Shown: in pieces, positions 11,501 through 23,143 of the stretch
Layout of the letters: each line of letters starts with the position of its first letter
Numbering within the stretch: the stretch's first letter is position 1
DNA from: Sporothrix humicola
Lineage: Eukaryota; Ascomycota; Sordariomycetes; Ophiostomatales; Ophiostomataceae
Length of the DNA: 64,000 nucleotides
Direction of reading: 5' to 3'
NCBI GenBank assembly: GCA_021396245.1
Contig: WNYE01000021.1
Span: forward strand, 248,001-312,000
The notes under the pieces: model-generated
Seen by the model: only the letters and a program-made list of their open reading frames with translations
What the model was told of the DNA's origin: nothing
The model's database searches: none
Position numbers and translations under genes: made by a program

Positions 11501-13391
11501 GTTTGCGGTTTGTGTGAGAGTGGAAGGGTAGGAAAGTTGTGAGTTGGCTGTAGCTGTTGGTTCGAGAAAGTAGAGAGAAGGAAAAAGGAGAGAAGAAAGA
11601 AAGAAAAATGACGTTTTTGCAAAGGGGAGGCGATAAAAGACTAAATGTCTATCAATAACAGTAAGTGCCCTCGGGTGCCCTGGTCGTGCCTTCCCTACGT
11701 GGTACTAATAACCCCAGCAATTGCAAACAGATACCTCGGCTCGGTGCCCATTAGGAAAGTGCGAGTGAAGAGCACCCAATCTCCCCCAAATTTGCTGCAA
11801 AAAGGCTGGCCTCGCACCGCAAATCTGCAAATCGCACTGCTGGGGCTACCTTCTATGGGGCCAATGCTGCCGAGTCCGCTTTTTTGTAAGGTGACTCGCC
11901 CCAATCAAGACATGGCGCGCAATAGCTGCGCGGGGGAAGAAATGGGGCGTGAGGTGCAACAGCGAGAAAAACACTGCAAAATACTGCAAACGACTGCAAA
12001 AAAAGAAAGATGGCTCCAGGGAGGCCCCGGAGGCTAGGCGCAGAAGGGCTGTTGGAGCGGAGAAACTCCAAGTTGGTCAGATAAAGCCAAATAGCTCGAC
12101 GCTGATGGGCTGGATTTTTGCAGACAAGAACCCACACCGATCGTTCCTGCCCTTTCCCGCCCTCCGCCTTGATGGCACCGAGCAGTCCAGACAGGTTGGC
12201 AGCTCCTCTTTCCCCAGAAGACGAGCCAATGGATTGTCCCTTCCCCGCGAGAGTCTTGGAATGACTTTTTTATTGTTCCTCGGCGGCCCTGGCACCTGCC
12301 CTGATTACTTGTCATTCCCCCTTCCAGAAGCCGTTTTCCCAATTTTTAGCACGTGAGCTCCGATGTATGTATCTGCTTCGCGTGACTTTTCCTTTTGAAG
12401 CAATTTGAAGATGACTTTCCTTCCAGAAGGCATTTCCAAGCTTGGCATCTGCAGCCTCCAGTCCACGACGTATTGGGTATACTCTCTACGAATGTCGCAA
12501 GAATTCTTGGGGTCGAATGAATCGCAGAAGCAGAGAAGACGTCATCGTCCTAGATCTGATTCACAGCGCGAAAAGCCACCATTTCTCCTTCGTTTCTGCT
12601 TTCTTTTGCTACTGTAACTCAAGCGTAAACTCGGCAATGGCAAGTGCAACGGTTGACACAACAAGCGAGGTTTATTACACAATATCAGTTAAAGCGATTT
12701 TTGTGAAGCCAGCTCCGTCTCGTCAGGGAGAGGAGCAGTAAAGACTGGATGATGTTGAAAAGGAGGGACACAGACGAAAAGACAACAGATAGATCAGAAA
12801 GAAAAGAGTAGAAAAGGAAACAGATTCTATGTAAAACCCGTCGAGACCGCTTTCTTGTAGAAAATCACAAGAAGAACCGAGTCCAGTCCTCTATCTCACC
12901 CGAAAGGGGAATAAACGAAAAAAGAAAAGAGATACGAAACAAAAAGCAGAGAGCCTCCCTTGAACATGGTAAAAGAACCCAAATATTCCAGCTGATAAAA
13001 ACCAAGATCAAATCCGGCCAAAAACAATACCAAAAATAGACGCCCAAATGAATTCCAGCTTTCCGTAAACAAATAACATAAAAATCCGTATGTACTATCG
13101 AGTCAAGGCAACATAAAAGTGTGCCGCCTTGTCGATAAAAGAGAGGGGTGTGTCGAGATGACGAGATGGAAGGTTGCGTCGGTGAATCTGCCACGAGGTG
13201 GCTTGTTGGGCTCGGAGTCGAGATAGAGTCAGAGCGGGATGGTACGAAGATGGATGAGCATCGACCGCATCCGACGTCGATGTAGGCACTTCTGTAGAGC
13301 GCATGGCCGTCAAGATGGTGCCGCAAATGAATCATCTTCCGCCATCCGTCCTCTTATTCTTCGACCCCAGCACAGTTTCGAGTACCGAATT
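11501..13391. other. Intergenic, no supported gene
   Basis: The left part is the promoter and CT-rich leader of the cytochrome b5 gene (minus strand). The right part (about 12740-13390) is purine-rich on the plus strand and is probably the 3' flank of the small minus-strand gene that follows. Open frames of 60-156 codons here show no conserved-looking protein and overlap each other in several frames. Confidence 0.55.
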
Positions 13392-13607
13392 CTACCCCGA
13401 GATACCGACGTTTTCAAAGTCGCGCATCATGACAGCAACCTGGGCTCGTTTTGCGGCTTCGGCGACGAGGGTGAAATCTTTCAGGAAGGACTCGGTCGTC
13501 GATGCCTTGACCGTAATGGGTGGTGGTGGCACAATCTTGCCGCCTGCCGTGGCCGAAGAGGAAGACGACCGCCCGGCGGCCGCCGCTGTGTGTTGTGATG
13601 AGTTCAT
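13392..13607 (-). CDS. Small 71-residue protein, unknown function
   Basis: A 71-codon frame beginning at the ATG at 13607. Residues 1-28 are low complexity (Ala/Ser runs, then a PPPP run). Residues 33-71 look like one amphipathic helix-rich module with an even mix of charged and hydrophobic residues (TESFLKDFTLVAEAAKRAQ followed by VMMRDFENVG). That second half reads like a genuine small conserved fungal protein, perhaps a subunit of a larger complex, but I do not recognise the family and give no function. A plausible 5'-UTR intron precedes it on the minus strand (donor GTGAGT at 14155, acceptor at 13670). The open frame continues upstream of the ATG as Ser/Leu-rich sequence that I read as leader. 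Confidence 0.5.
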   Translation of the reverse strand: MNSSQHTAAAAGRSSSSSATAGGKIVPPPPITVKASTTESFLKDFTLVAEAAKRAQVAVMMRDFENVGISG

Positions 13608-16600
13608 CGTTATTGATGTGAGGGTGTGTTTGAACTTGTTGAAGGGTGAAGAAAGACTGATCGTCGGCGCTGTTAGTTGTGATCGAGAATGAGACGAGAG
13701 AACGATAATAATAAAAAAGTGCAGGTGCGCAATCGGGAGTTCATAAACAAAAATGACCACAACCAAAATCGCACTGGACTGAGAAATGACAGATAACAGT
13801 GAACCGCCAGGCCGAGATAAAGACGACAGCACGGCAGCCTGCCTTGTCTCTCTTTTTTGCGCGGAAGCTCACTGCGCGGGAGGGCAGAACAATAACAAAA
13901 ATCACTTAACGGAAAATGCAAAAGAAAAGGCACAAGGCACACATAACATAGGAAACAAGACAAGGCCAGACCGGCGGCTTAAGCGAATAGGGCCGGCTAA
14001 ACAGGGCAAGGACAGCAGAAAAAGGCAATGTAAAACGGAACACCATATGGGGGAAATTGGAGAGGCCACAAGATCAATGAAGAAAGCAGAAAAAGTGCAT
14101 GTGAAATCGGCACGCGGAAACAGACTACAGCACAAAACGAGATTGGAATACTCACGAGATAAGTTTCGTCTCTTCCTGACAATCCACGGGAGGATGATGA
14201 AAACCGTGATGTGGCTATTCGGGAAAAGAGTCGATGCACCTGCACGATGCTAAAAGAAGAATTGGAAGATGGGAAGTCGTCAAAAAAGGCAACAGGCGAG
14301 ATCGAGGCGAGACGGGTATCGACGTTGAGCCGCGCGGAAGAATTTAAACGTATATATTTTTGTGTTTACAGTTTTGTTCTTCGTCGTCGGAGTATTTGTC
14401 GATATTAAATGTTCGTCAAGGACACAAAAAGAAAGGAACGGTGTGCACGCCTGGCAAAGCTCGGGCTGGACCGGTCAAGGTGTACTGCTGCGGGTCGGCG
14501 ATCTGGTCCGTGGTAGATGCTGAGATAAGGAGCGTTGAGGAGACACGGTCCGGGCGAGGTGAGACGGGAAACGCAGGGGGTTGCGGCCGAGCGAGACTGT
14601 CTTGCACGAGCGACAAAAGGGAAGAAGAAAAGCCGAAGAAATTCGAGCAAATGGCGGAATCGAGAAATCGAGAATGCCAAAAATAAATAAATGTGCTCTC
14701 GGATGTGCGTGTTGCGTTTTGTGTGGTCGGCTCTAATTGTCGGATGGGGGGCGGGCACGAGGCTCGTGAACGTGGGGGCGTTTGGGGGGTTGAGAGTTCG
14801 GGATGCCAAAAAAAAGGTTGTAGGAGGAAACAAAATAAATTGGATGCAAGAAGAACAAGATTTGGACAAGATGGAAACAAAAAGAAATCTATTTCTCCAA
14901 CGACAATACTACTTCTGACGGCTCCCGCGTGAGATCAAAGGAATTAAAAGCGAGCAAAGGAAGACAGAAATGGAGAATGAAAGAAGCCGGTACCGTGCCA
15001 AAAGCCGGGCAAACCTCGGGAGACGAGAAGCGAACAGCAGACAACGACGTAGAAAAGACACGAGATAAAGAGAAATGGGGATTATTGCGGAGTCAGACAA
15101 ACGTGTTGGAGTCTGCGTGTCGAGGCGTGTTGAAGAGGCCGATATACCACATGGAACTGTTCCCGGGTGAAAGCCGTGCGTGCGGGTAAAAGATTAAAAG
15201 AAACAGCGATGAGATGGACCCTCGAGGGCCCAAAGGAAGAAAAAAGGATGCGAAAGGCAGCGACTGCGGAGAAATGCTCGTGGTTTGCGCCCACTAGTGC
15301 ACGATACTGAGCGATACTAAGCGGGCGATGACGATGAACTCCACAGTGGCCGAGATCATGTTGCCGCAAAAAGTCGACATAAAGACAGTGCGGGTGCACA
15401 GTAGCCATCTATTCACACGGTACATGACTATGCACGGAAAGAGTCGGGAAAGCCGAGGCTGCTAGTTTTGGGTGGACTTACATACGGTTCTGGCGGAAGG
15501 CAGTTCTCACAAAGGACGAACGGCAGTCTAGACTCGGGAGATGTGTAAGACGGTGTCGACGGGCTGCAGACGGTGCGTAAAACAATCTGCAGTCCGGGCT
15601 GTCCCGTTGTATGTGCTGTATGCAAATAACAAGGCGAGCAAATGGGACGAGCACACGCATGTATGGCCTCATCGGACGAGAGCACATCATCGGGAGTGAG
15701 GAAGAGCCGTCGAAGCAATGGGGAATGTCTAGACAGATGAAAGCGGAGATCTTGTCGTCGAGTGGGTTTGGCACAGAAAAGACGAGACGATGCAGTCGAA
15801 TCAGCCGTACCAAGTCTCGTTGAGCTTCCAGAATATTAAGAGTCAATCCATCTTGTGGGATATTGTTGGGAGCCGGATAGGGCACAAAGCAAGAGTAAAA
15901 TGGTGACAGAGTGTTGGTAGACAGGGGCCAGGCCCCAATAGATGGTGGAAATTATGAGGACGAGAGCAAATGATTGCCAGTCGAACCAAGGGCCGCAGAC
16001 CACGTATCCGTGCCGCTGCAATCTCACGACCACCTCAGGCCGGGCCAGTTGGATGCAAGAGACGAGATTGAAAAGAAAACAATGGCAGGGGGCGAGGGCC
16101 ACAAGAGGCGAGCGAGATGAGCACAGAGTATAAACAAATTGAAGTTGGGTGGTGAGGGTGAAAAGGAGACAACAACAACAAACTTCTCGAGATGCAAGAG
16201 CACTCTAGCCTGAGGGCTGCTACAGAAATCCAATTCAGGAAAGATCGAAACGCAAGAAGGCACGATACACACTTCGTTGCGATTAGTTTGAAATGATGGA
16301 AAGAGTGTGTTAGTTGGAAGGTGCAGTTGCACGTGGAAGGAAAGTACGATATGGGGTTACCCAAACAGGAAGGAACATCCACGGAAAGCTGCCAAAATGC
16401 CAAAATACAGACCATACAAAACACAAATAGATGCCATGCTCCCACCACAGCCTGACTTCTCGTATGTCGGCCGATACACGACGGAAGTACGGAGCAAGCG
16501 ATAAACGTGCAGTTTTGAGTTTTTAGACAATTTTGTTCTTGCATTTTGTGTGTTCTTTCAGGATTTGGAAGCCTTTTCATTTTCTCTCATACACTCTGCA

Positions 16601-18303
16601 CACGTCGTCAGTTGCTCCTTCCTTCTTTCTTTTTCAGTGCTCGTGGAACAATCTGAAACACATGCTCCCAATGCCAAGTGGTGTTCGACGGGATGCAAGA
16701 AGGCACGGTCGCACCTGCTGTTATCAATTACCCCCTCCCCTTTCTCATCTTCCCTCGCTCCTTCCCTCAGCACCCCTGCGGATCCTCCGTGGTTGCCGTC
16801 TGCGATTGGCTCGTTGGGACGGGGTGCGCATCTCTCAAACCACGGTTCCACAACAAATCGCAAAATCGCATCTTGACATCTTCACCTCTTTTCACACCTT
16901 TTTTGCCCTTTTTTCAACCCACACAAAAACACACGACCACGCAACCATGGTGCCAGCCAGCACCTCCCCCAGCATTCACCCATTCCCAAACACCCCAGAC
17001 CCTTGACGGCGATCAACCCTGCTGAAAATAACCGTCCCATCCATCTCAAACATTCATAGCGAGGGCCAAGTAAGAATAGTTTGTTTTCGCAGGAAAACAA
17101 GCCCATCAACCTCTGTTTTGTGCGATGCGTCGCCGCTGCTCACCGCTGCGAAGAGCTTCGACAGCCCCGGCGGCCCCAGTATGTCGCAGCCGATGAGCCA
17201 AATGGATATGGATGAGCCAACTGGGTGAATACGGTTCATCTTTTGTCGATGTCATCCTTTATCCTCATCCTCGCCTTCATCCTCCCATATCCTCCCTGAC
17301 TATTGACTGAGGCTCTGGTCCCCCTCTCTCGGCACTGCCTAGCGATGGGCCCGGATCTGTCACCTCATCTCTCTCCCGGCTCTTTGTGAGAAGGGTGAAA
17401 GTCGCTTGCTCACCTCACACATCTCTGGTTATTTTGAAGTTTGCGGAGCAGTCTCTGCTTGGGCTTTGCCCCTTCCAAGGTCCAAAGTGTTGGATGAAGA
17501 AGGCAAGATGGCAAAATGCAAAATGGGTATCAAGATGGGAATGGGAAAGGCAAAATGGCCTCGTGAGCAAGGCATATAACCAATGCTCTTTGCCCTTTGC
17601 TTTTTCCGGTCTGAAGATTCTCAGAGTTTCCTCTCTTTTTCTTCTTTTCTCTTTTTTTTTTCGTTCTCTGATTCTTTTCCCGTCATCTCCTCACCGAGAC
17701 CTACGCTCTTTCGCCGTCCTTTTTGCTTCCTTTGCTTCTACTTCATTCCGCTTTTGCTTTGTTTATTCTTCCATCTATTTTCAACATACACACTCTTTCT
17801 CTCTCTGCCCACTTCGACCTTCACTTCTTTGGTTTCTATCCCCCTGTTCTGACAAGTCAGGTCTCCGTAATACACACAGACCCTGTTTCCTGCGTTCATT
17901 CTGCTGCTTTTGTTTCTATTCCCTCGTTCTGGCCTTGTCTCTTTCTGCTCGCCGCCTTCTCACAGGACCTGCTTGGCCTTCCATCGTTCTATTTTCTGCC
18001 CATTTCTGTCCTCCTTTTTGCGTTGTGAAACCAAAATCTGCGCAGACCAGGCCACCCCTGTCGTTCCCCTAAACAGAGATACCCTGCTCGACCAACAAGA
18101 GAATCACCAACACTACTGCACTTGCCCGCAGTGTCTGCGACAAATCTAGCCTGCCATCGAACCCACCCAACCCGCTACGGAGCTCATTGCTACGCCGGTG
18201 GCATCCACCAACGACACCACTGTTTACAGGAATCACTTGTAATTCAGGAATACAGCAAAACCAGCCAAAAAACCCCTGTCGGCCAACCCCGACATTGCGC
18301 AGG
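13608..18303. other. 4.7-kb gene-free stretch between divergent genes
   Basis: No protein gene is supported in these 4.7 kb. From about 13700 to 16330 the plus strand is markedly purine-rich (AGA/GAA runs). From about 16530 to 18130 it switches to pyrimidine-rich (TCT/CTT runs). Both asymmetries match long CT-rich leaders running towards the divergent genes at 13607 (minus) and 18304 (plus), or unannotated noncoding transcripts. Open frames of 60-230 codons are present but overlap in several frames and translate to low-complexity sequence. A possible leader intron is 13670..14155 on the minus strand. Confidence 0.5.
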
Positions 18304-21300
18304 ATGCTTTCTATCCTCAGTCGTTCCAGATCCCTCAGAGGGGGCCACCACCACCATCACGGCGGCAACAACAATGGCAACGAGTCCGCTGCAGGCGCTT
18401 CTGTAAACGCCTCATCGACCTCCACGAACCATGCAAGTGGCCAGGGTAAGACGCACGGCCCAAACGCGCCGCTGTCTCTGCTCTCGACGATGGTAGGCCC
18501 CTCGAATGTGCCAGCAATTGTTATTCCCACTGCGGCCGATGTTGCTGCTGCCAGTGCTGTTTCTTCGACGTCCTCATCAACGGCCTCCGTTTCTTCTGCG
18601 GCCACTTCGTCCTTTTCTTCTTCCTCTTTTTCTTCCTCATCCAACACGGTCGCCAGTTCGATCTCCAACTTGTCGTCTATCGAGCCCGGCTTTGTCTCCA
18701 GGCCCACGCTGCAGACGTCGACGGTCCTGGGACTCGTTGAGGACAAGAACGACAGTCTTACTAGCAAGTTTGAGAAGAAGAACGACAAGCCACAGCAGCA
18801 GCAGCAGCAACCTCAGCAACCGCTAGTCAAGAACGAAAAGATATCATCTTCACCTCTTTCCAGACCACCTTCACCTGGCATCGACGGCAAACGAGAATGC
18901 CCATATGTGAACCGTCCGCTACCACCGCCGCCTCCGCCTAAGACGCCATTTTCCAACACAATTAATAATATGCCATCCCGGCCAAACACAGCAGGCGGCA
19001 GTGCCCCGAGCCGGCCTGCCCCTCCCGCCTTTACAGACTCACTTGCACCGCCCAGCAACTTCAACCGCCGTATCTCGCGGGATGACATGTTCCTTGGCTC
19101 ACAGACCAAGAAGTCGACGACCTTTGACAAGAGAATCTCTCGTGACGATCTCTACCTGGGGACACGGCCACCAGCAGCACGCAGCGCTGCTTTCCATGTG
19201 CCTCTCCGCTCACAGACCATGCCAGTCGACGAGATGGGCGTTCTTGAGCCGCCAGCTGCATGGCCAGCTCGCCGTGCAACGCCCGAGTCGCTGATGTCGG
19301 GCGAGATCCAGATCGGCATGGCTCTTGGCAGCCCTGTCCACGCTTCGCCGCCCGAGCCAGTGTCGTTCCGCCAGCAGCAGCGGGTACAGAACGACCGGTT
19401 CCAGCGTGCAGAGCCGGCCACATATGCCTCGTGGCAGCCAAAGGAGACTCCCGTGACACACGAGAGCCTTGGTGCCTCTTCAGAGCAGTCCTCAAACAAC
19501 GGCACTGAACAGCCAATGCAACGCTCCAAGACGACCCGGCGAAAGCTGTTTGGCATCTTTGGCAGCAAGCGTCACCACGATCCCGTCAAGTCCACTCTCA
19601 CATCGACCACATCGACCCAGTCTCTTGATACAACTGACTCGTCGTCTGTTGTCATGACGTCGGCTATTTCTGGCTCTACAAATCCTGCTCCCACAGAACG
19701 GCCAGGAACTCGCAGCGGCGGCAAGAAGCACCAGCCCATTATTGTGCAGATTGTGCCTGAGCCAGCAACGTCGACAAACATCAAGGCCAGCAGCGGCAAC
19801 TCGCCAGCATCGTTTATGGTCCCGGCACCCTCGGGCAGTGCTGCTCCCAGCATCAAGGAAGGCCGCAGCATGCGTCCATTCCTGCGCTCCAAGGCATCAG
19901 AACCTGCTTTCCGCAAACGGCCTGATATTTCTGAGCCTATGCCCATGGGTCTGGGCAACAGCACGATGACCAACCTTAACGGTGCAAATGGCATGCCTGC
20001 AGGAAATAACGAAAATCATCTGATGCCTCCTCCAATGCTCGGTGCCAGTCCCTACCTCGATGTTGAGATCCCCGAGGCGCGCATGGAGCGCTACAGTGTC
20101 ATGTTCGGCAATCTCCTGGGCAGCGGGCAGTCGTGGCAGCCAGCCTCGTCGCTGCTTGCACGTCGCCAAGCTACGCTCGACAAACTCAAGAACATTAATG
20201 ACCGCATTCGCCAAGAGGATCTCGAGCGCGACTTTGCTGCGGCGGCAGCAGCCGATGCTATGGTCGTCATCAACGGCTTGCCGAGCCCTGGCCTTCAACG
20301 CCGGGCTACATCGCCACATATTGCGACAAAGTCTCCTGCATTTTCTCTGTTCCCCGGTCGCTCACCCCATGCTGTCGGCCTTGCTATGACCAACTCGACC
20401 AACGTCAACAGCCCACTCCTGTCACCTCGTCTGCGGTCTAATACATCGCCAGCAGCCACGCGGTCGCCAACACGCGGCAACTTTGATTACCTTCAGCCTC
20501 CAGGCACTGCTGTGTCTGCATCTCAACAGGTTCCGCAGGCTCAACGCTACAACAACAGCCCTTTGCGCAGCAATGGTATCCCAACAAGTGTGGTGAACCG
20601 CCGTGCCCCGCCTACCAAGTCGCACACTATGCCGACAACCGCTCCCGCACCTGCACCAGCTCCTGCACCAGTGTCTGCGGTCCATTTCGACCCGATGCAG
20701 TCCAGCCTCATCCTGGACTCGCCCACCGAGATGGACTACCCTGTTGAACAGATCCAGCAGCCGTTCAAGCCGGTGATCCAGGAGCCGCAGTGGCAGATGA
20801 TCTCACCGCCATCGTCGACAGGCTCTTCGTCGAGCAGCAGTGCAGGCAGTTCAGGCAGCGCCAGCAGCAAGTTGTTGAGAGGCAACAAGTCGTCTGGCTC
20901 ACCCTCGTCGACGGCGTCAATTGATCTCGACGTCGAAGAGCCCGACCCGACGCTCAAGTCGGCCGTGGAGATTTCCATTGCGCGCCAGATTAGCATCTCG
21001 CGGCAGCAGCGGCAGCTCTTGCGCCCGCTCAAGACAAACAACCTGACGCTGGCGCCGCCGTCAAATGGTGCCACGGCGACGTCGACAACGCCCATCTCAT
21101 CGTCGTCTTCGCCCTCGCGCTCGGCCACGCTCCGTCTCGGCCGCAACGAGCGTCTCCAAGAAACCAAGTCGTCGACGCCGACGCTGGTGGTGGCGCCGAC
21201 AGATTTCCCCGGTGCAGACGCCAACAACAACTACAAGTACAGCGGAAAGAATGATGGCAGCCGGTCACAAGGTTCGTCGTCATCGCAGCAAAAGATGCGG

Positions 21301-21402
21301 TACCTCTCGCCGCGGTCCAATGCCAATGCCAACAGCAACCTGCAGGCGTACCAGTTGGCGCAGAACCGCAAGAGCGAGCGTGTCGTTCTTGAGGCAGCAT
21401 AG
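18304..21402 (+). CDS. Large Ser/Pro-rich disordered protein, conserved fungal hypothetical
   Basis: Single-exon frame of 1032 residues from the first in-frame ATG (18304). The codons upstream are open but contain no ATG. The protein is mostly low-complexity Ser/Thr/Pro/Gln with no transmembrane segment or enzyme domain. Short ordered blocks stand out: a duplicated motif RRISRDDMFLG (about residue 254) and KRISRDDLYLG (about 276), which looks like a phosphorylatable or docking peptide; a basic RRKLFGIFGSKRHH patch (about 414); and the block YLDVEIPEARMERYSVMFGNL (about 584-604) followed by SLLARRQATLDKLKNIND (about 616-633), possibly a coiled coil. The last two resemble blocks I associate with uncharacterised filamentous-fungal proteins. 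Function is unknown; many RRxS-type sites suggest a phosphoregulated scaffold. The leader is strongly CT-rich. Confidence 0.8.
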   Translation: MLSILSRSRSLRGGHHHHHGGNNNGNESAAGASVNASSTSTNHASGQGKTHGPNAPLSLLSTMVGPSNVPAIVIPTAADVAAASAVSSTSSSTASVSSAATSSFSSSSFSSSSNTVASSISNLSSIEPGFVSRPTLQTSTVLGLVEDKNDSLTSKFEKKNDKPQQQQQQPQQPLVKNEKISSSPLSRPPSPGIDGKRECPYVNRPLPPPPPPKTPFSNTINNMPSRPNTAGGSAPSRPAPPAFTDSLAPPSNFNRRISRDDMFLGSQTKKSTTFDKRISRDDLYLGTRPPAARSAAFHVPLRSQTMPVDEMGVLEPPAAWPARRATPESLMSGEIQIGMALGSPVHASPPEPVSFRQQQRVQNDRFQRAEPATYASWQPKETPVTHESLGASSEQSSNNGTEQPMQRSKTTRRKLFGIFGSKRHHDPVKSTLTSTTSTQSLDTTDSSSVVMTSAISGSTNPAPTERPGTRSGGKKHQPIIVQIVPEPATSTNIKASSGNSPASFMVPAPSGSAAPSIKEGRSMRPFLRSKASEPAFRKRPDISEPMPMGLGNSTMTNLNGANGMPAGNNENHLMPPPMLGASPYLDVEIPEARMERYSVMFGNLLGSGQSWQPASSLLARRQATLDKLKNINDRIRQEDLERDFAAAAAADAMVVINGLPSPGLQRRATSPHIATKSPAFSLFPGRSPHAVGLAMTNSTNVNSPLLSPRLRSNTSPAATRSPTRGNFDYLQPPGTAVSASQQVPQAQRYNNSPLRSNGIPTSVVNRRAPPTKSHTMPTTAPAPAPAPAPVSAVHFDPMQSSLILDSPTEMDYPVEQIQQPFKPVIQEPQWQMISPPSSTGSSSSSSAGSSGSASSKLLRGNKSSGSPSSTASIDLDVEEPDPTLKSAVEISIARQISISRQQRQLLRPLKTNNLTLAPPSNGATATSTTPISSSSSPSRSATLRLGRNERLQETKSSTPTLVVAPTDFPGADANNNYKYSGKNDGSRSQGSSSSQQKMRYLSPRSNANANSNLQAYQLAQNRKSERVVLEAA

Positions 21403-22422
21403 TTGCCGCCTCTTCATTTCCTTTTGTTTTATTATCTTCTCTTCAATTCTTTCTTGTTTCTTTGGGAGCTGGTGAACTCCAGAGGACAAGCCCCTTTTAC
21501 TATTTTCTTTTTGATCGGCTACTTCGCTCTCTTGTCGTGTGACATTCACAACTGGGCAAATAGTCCCCTTTAACCTTCTTATTGTTCACTATTTATTATT
21601 TTTCTGGGCTGGCACTCTGTTTATATCTCGTCTGGGACTGATATTCTTTTCTCTTCTTTTCTTTTCTTTTATCTTTTTCTTTTCCTTGTCTCTTATTTCT
21701 TCAATCTCCAGGGACAAGGCCTCCCTGCTTTATTTTTTTACTTCTCTTCCTAGTTCCAACCTTACGTGCGATACCAAGAGCTGTCCAGACCGAGGCACTC
21801 AAATTCAATTGAATACAATACAATGCAAATACAAACACAATTAGAATTATCCGGAATACCCGATGCTCGTGACTTTCTTGAGTGCTTAAATACTCGACAC
21901 GGCTTGACACAAGTTGTTTCATGATAGCCTCTTCCCTGCAAACATGTTTAAAGCATAAACAAGCAGGGTCTAGACACATTATACTACGACAAAGTCCAAG
22001 CGTTCCAAGCGAGACGGTTTTTTCGTGGTTGACAGAAAAAGGAAACATACAAAAAGAAACATAAAAGGCTTGTCTGAGACAGTGTTTGAGTGTTTGTCGA
22101 AAGTCACATTGTTTTATTTTATTTTCAAGAAATATTTGAACCAGTATTTTATTTAAACTCCATTTCAAGTACGTCGTATAATTCACCAAAAATAAAATTC
22201 CAATAAAATCGTTGAAACTGGCAGCAAATGTTGTATTGCGACAAAAACTAAAAAAAAGAAGAAGAAAAAAATAGAACAAAAGAAGAACGCCGTACCAAAT
22301 TCTGATGGTGCCCAAGAAACAAAAAACACATTAATGCCTATCCAAACAGGCCACGTCATGTCGTCATCGTCGTCCAAGTAAGCCCCTCTATTTAACTGCT
22401 TCTTTCTCCACCCCCCTCTCCT
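21403..22422. other. Intergenic between convergent genes
   Basis: T-rich 3' flank of the plus-strand disordered-protein gene, then the 3' flank of YKT6 on the minus strand. No supported gene. A 204-codon minus-strand frame (21701-22315) has a Phe/Leu-rich, low-complexity translation and no ATG-plus-leader context that convinces me. Confidence 0.6.
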
Positions 22423-23143
22423 CTACATCACCACACAGCACGAGTTCTGCTTCTTTGCTTGGGTGTAGAACATCTTGGACTGGGCACTGAGGCCGTCAGA
22501 CTTGGCGACGAGGTCGTCGATCTTCTCGCCGCGCTGCAGGACGCTCTCAATGGTCTTGTGCAGGACAATCTTGGTCTCGTCGAGCTGCTGCTGGATCTTC
22601 ATGATGCTGTCGGCCTGCTGGGGGTCCTGGTACTTGACAATGTACTCTTTGAGTTCGGGGAACGAGACGGACGGGTGCTCGCCGGTGGCCCACGACGAGC
22701 GGGGGCAGGAGGCCAGGAACTCGTCGACGACCTTGCCGAGGAGCTGGTGGGCGACCAATCTGGGGGTGTTAGTGACAACAGCTGCAGAGGGAAGGAGTCG
22801 AGAGGGGGAGTGCTTACGGAGGATAGGCCTGGTCGCTGATGATGATGCCGCAGATGCCCTCGGAGCGGCCGTAGGCGTGGAAGGTGTATGCCTGCTCCTC
22901 GACGTCCTGGCGCTGGCCCGGCTTTGTGCGCTCGGCGACGGTCTTGCTGAACAGAGTCATGAACTCGCCGATGCTGGAGCGGGTGAAGCGGGAGTACTCG
23001 CTGAGGTCCTTTTCGGCGACGAGCTCGACGGACTTGTTCTGGCCGCCCTCGTTGCGGATGATCTAGGGGGTGGTCAGTGACTGTCAACGGTGGGTCGTGT
23101 ATCGTGGTGGATGTCGACATACGCCAATGTAGTAGAGCTTCAT
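22423..23143 (-). CDS. YKT6, prenylated R-SNARE
   Basis: Three exons: 23123..23143, 22818..23062 and 22423..22759, with introns of 60 and 58 bp. The product is 200 residues, exactly the usual Ykt6 length. The first exon encodes only MKLYYIG, the start of the longin domain, which runs to about residue 130. The SNARE core (about 140-193) ends with the typical sequence before a C-terminal CCVVM box: Cys196 and Cys197 are the expected palmitoylation and prenylation sites. Ykt6 works in ER-Golgi, endosome-vacuole and autophagosome-vacuole fusion and cycles between cytosol and membranes. Both introns have clean GT/AG ends and restore a continuous frame. The gene is convergent with the disordered-protein gene on its left. 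Confidence 0.96.

Noticed and set aside
14405..14880. Two overlapping 154-codon minus-strand frames
   Set aside because: Two different frames open over the same pyrimidine-rich DNA is a sign of composition, not coding.
21701..22315. 204-codon minus-strand frame between convergent genes
   Set aside because: Phe/Leu/Cys-rich translation typical of T-rich flanking DNA and no conserved motif.
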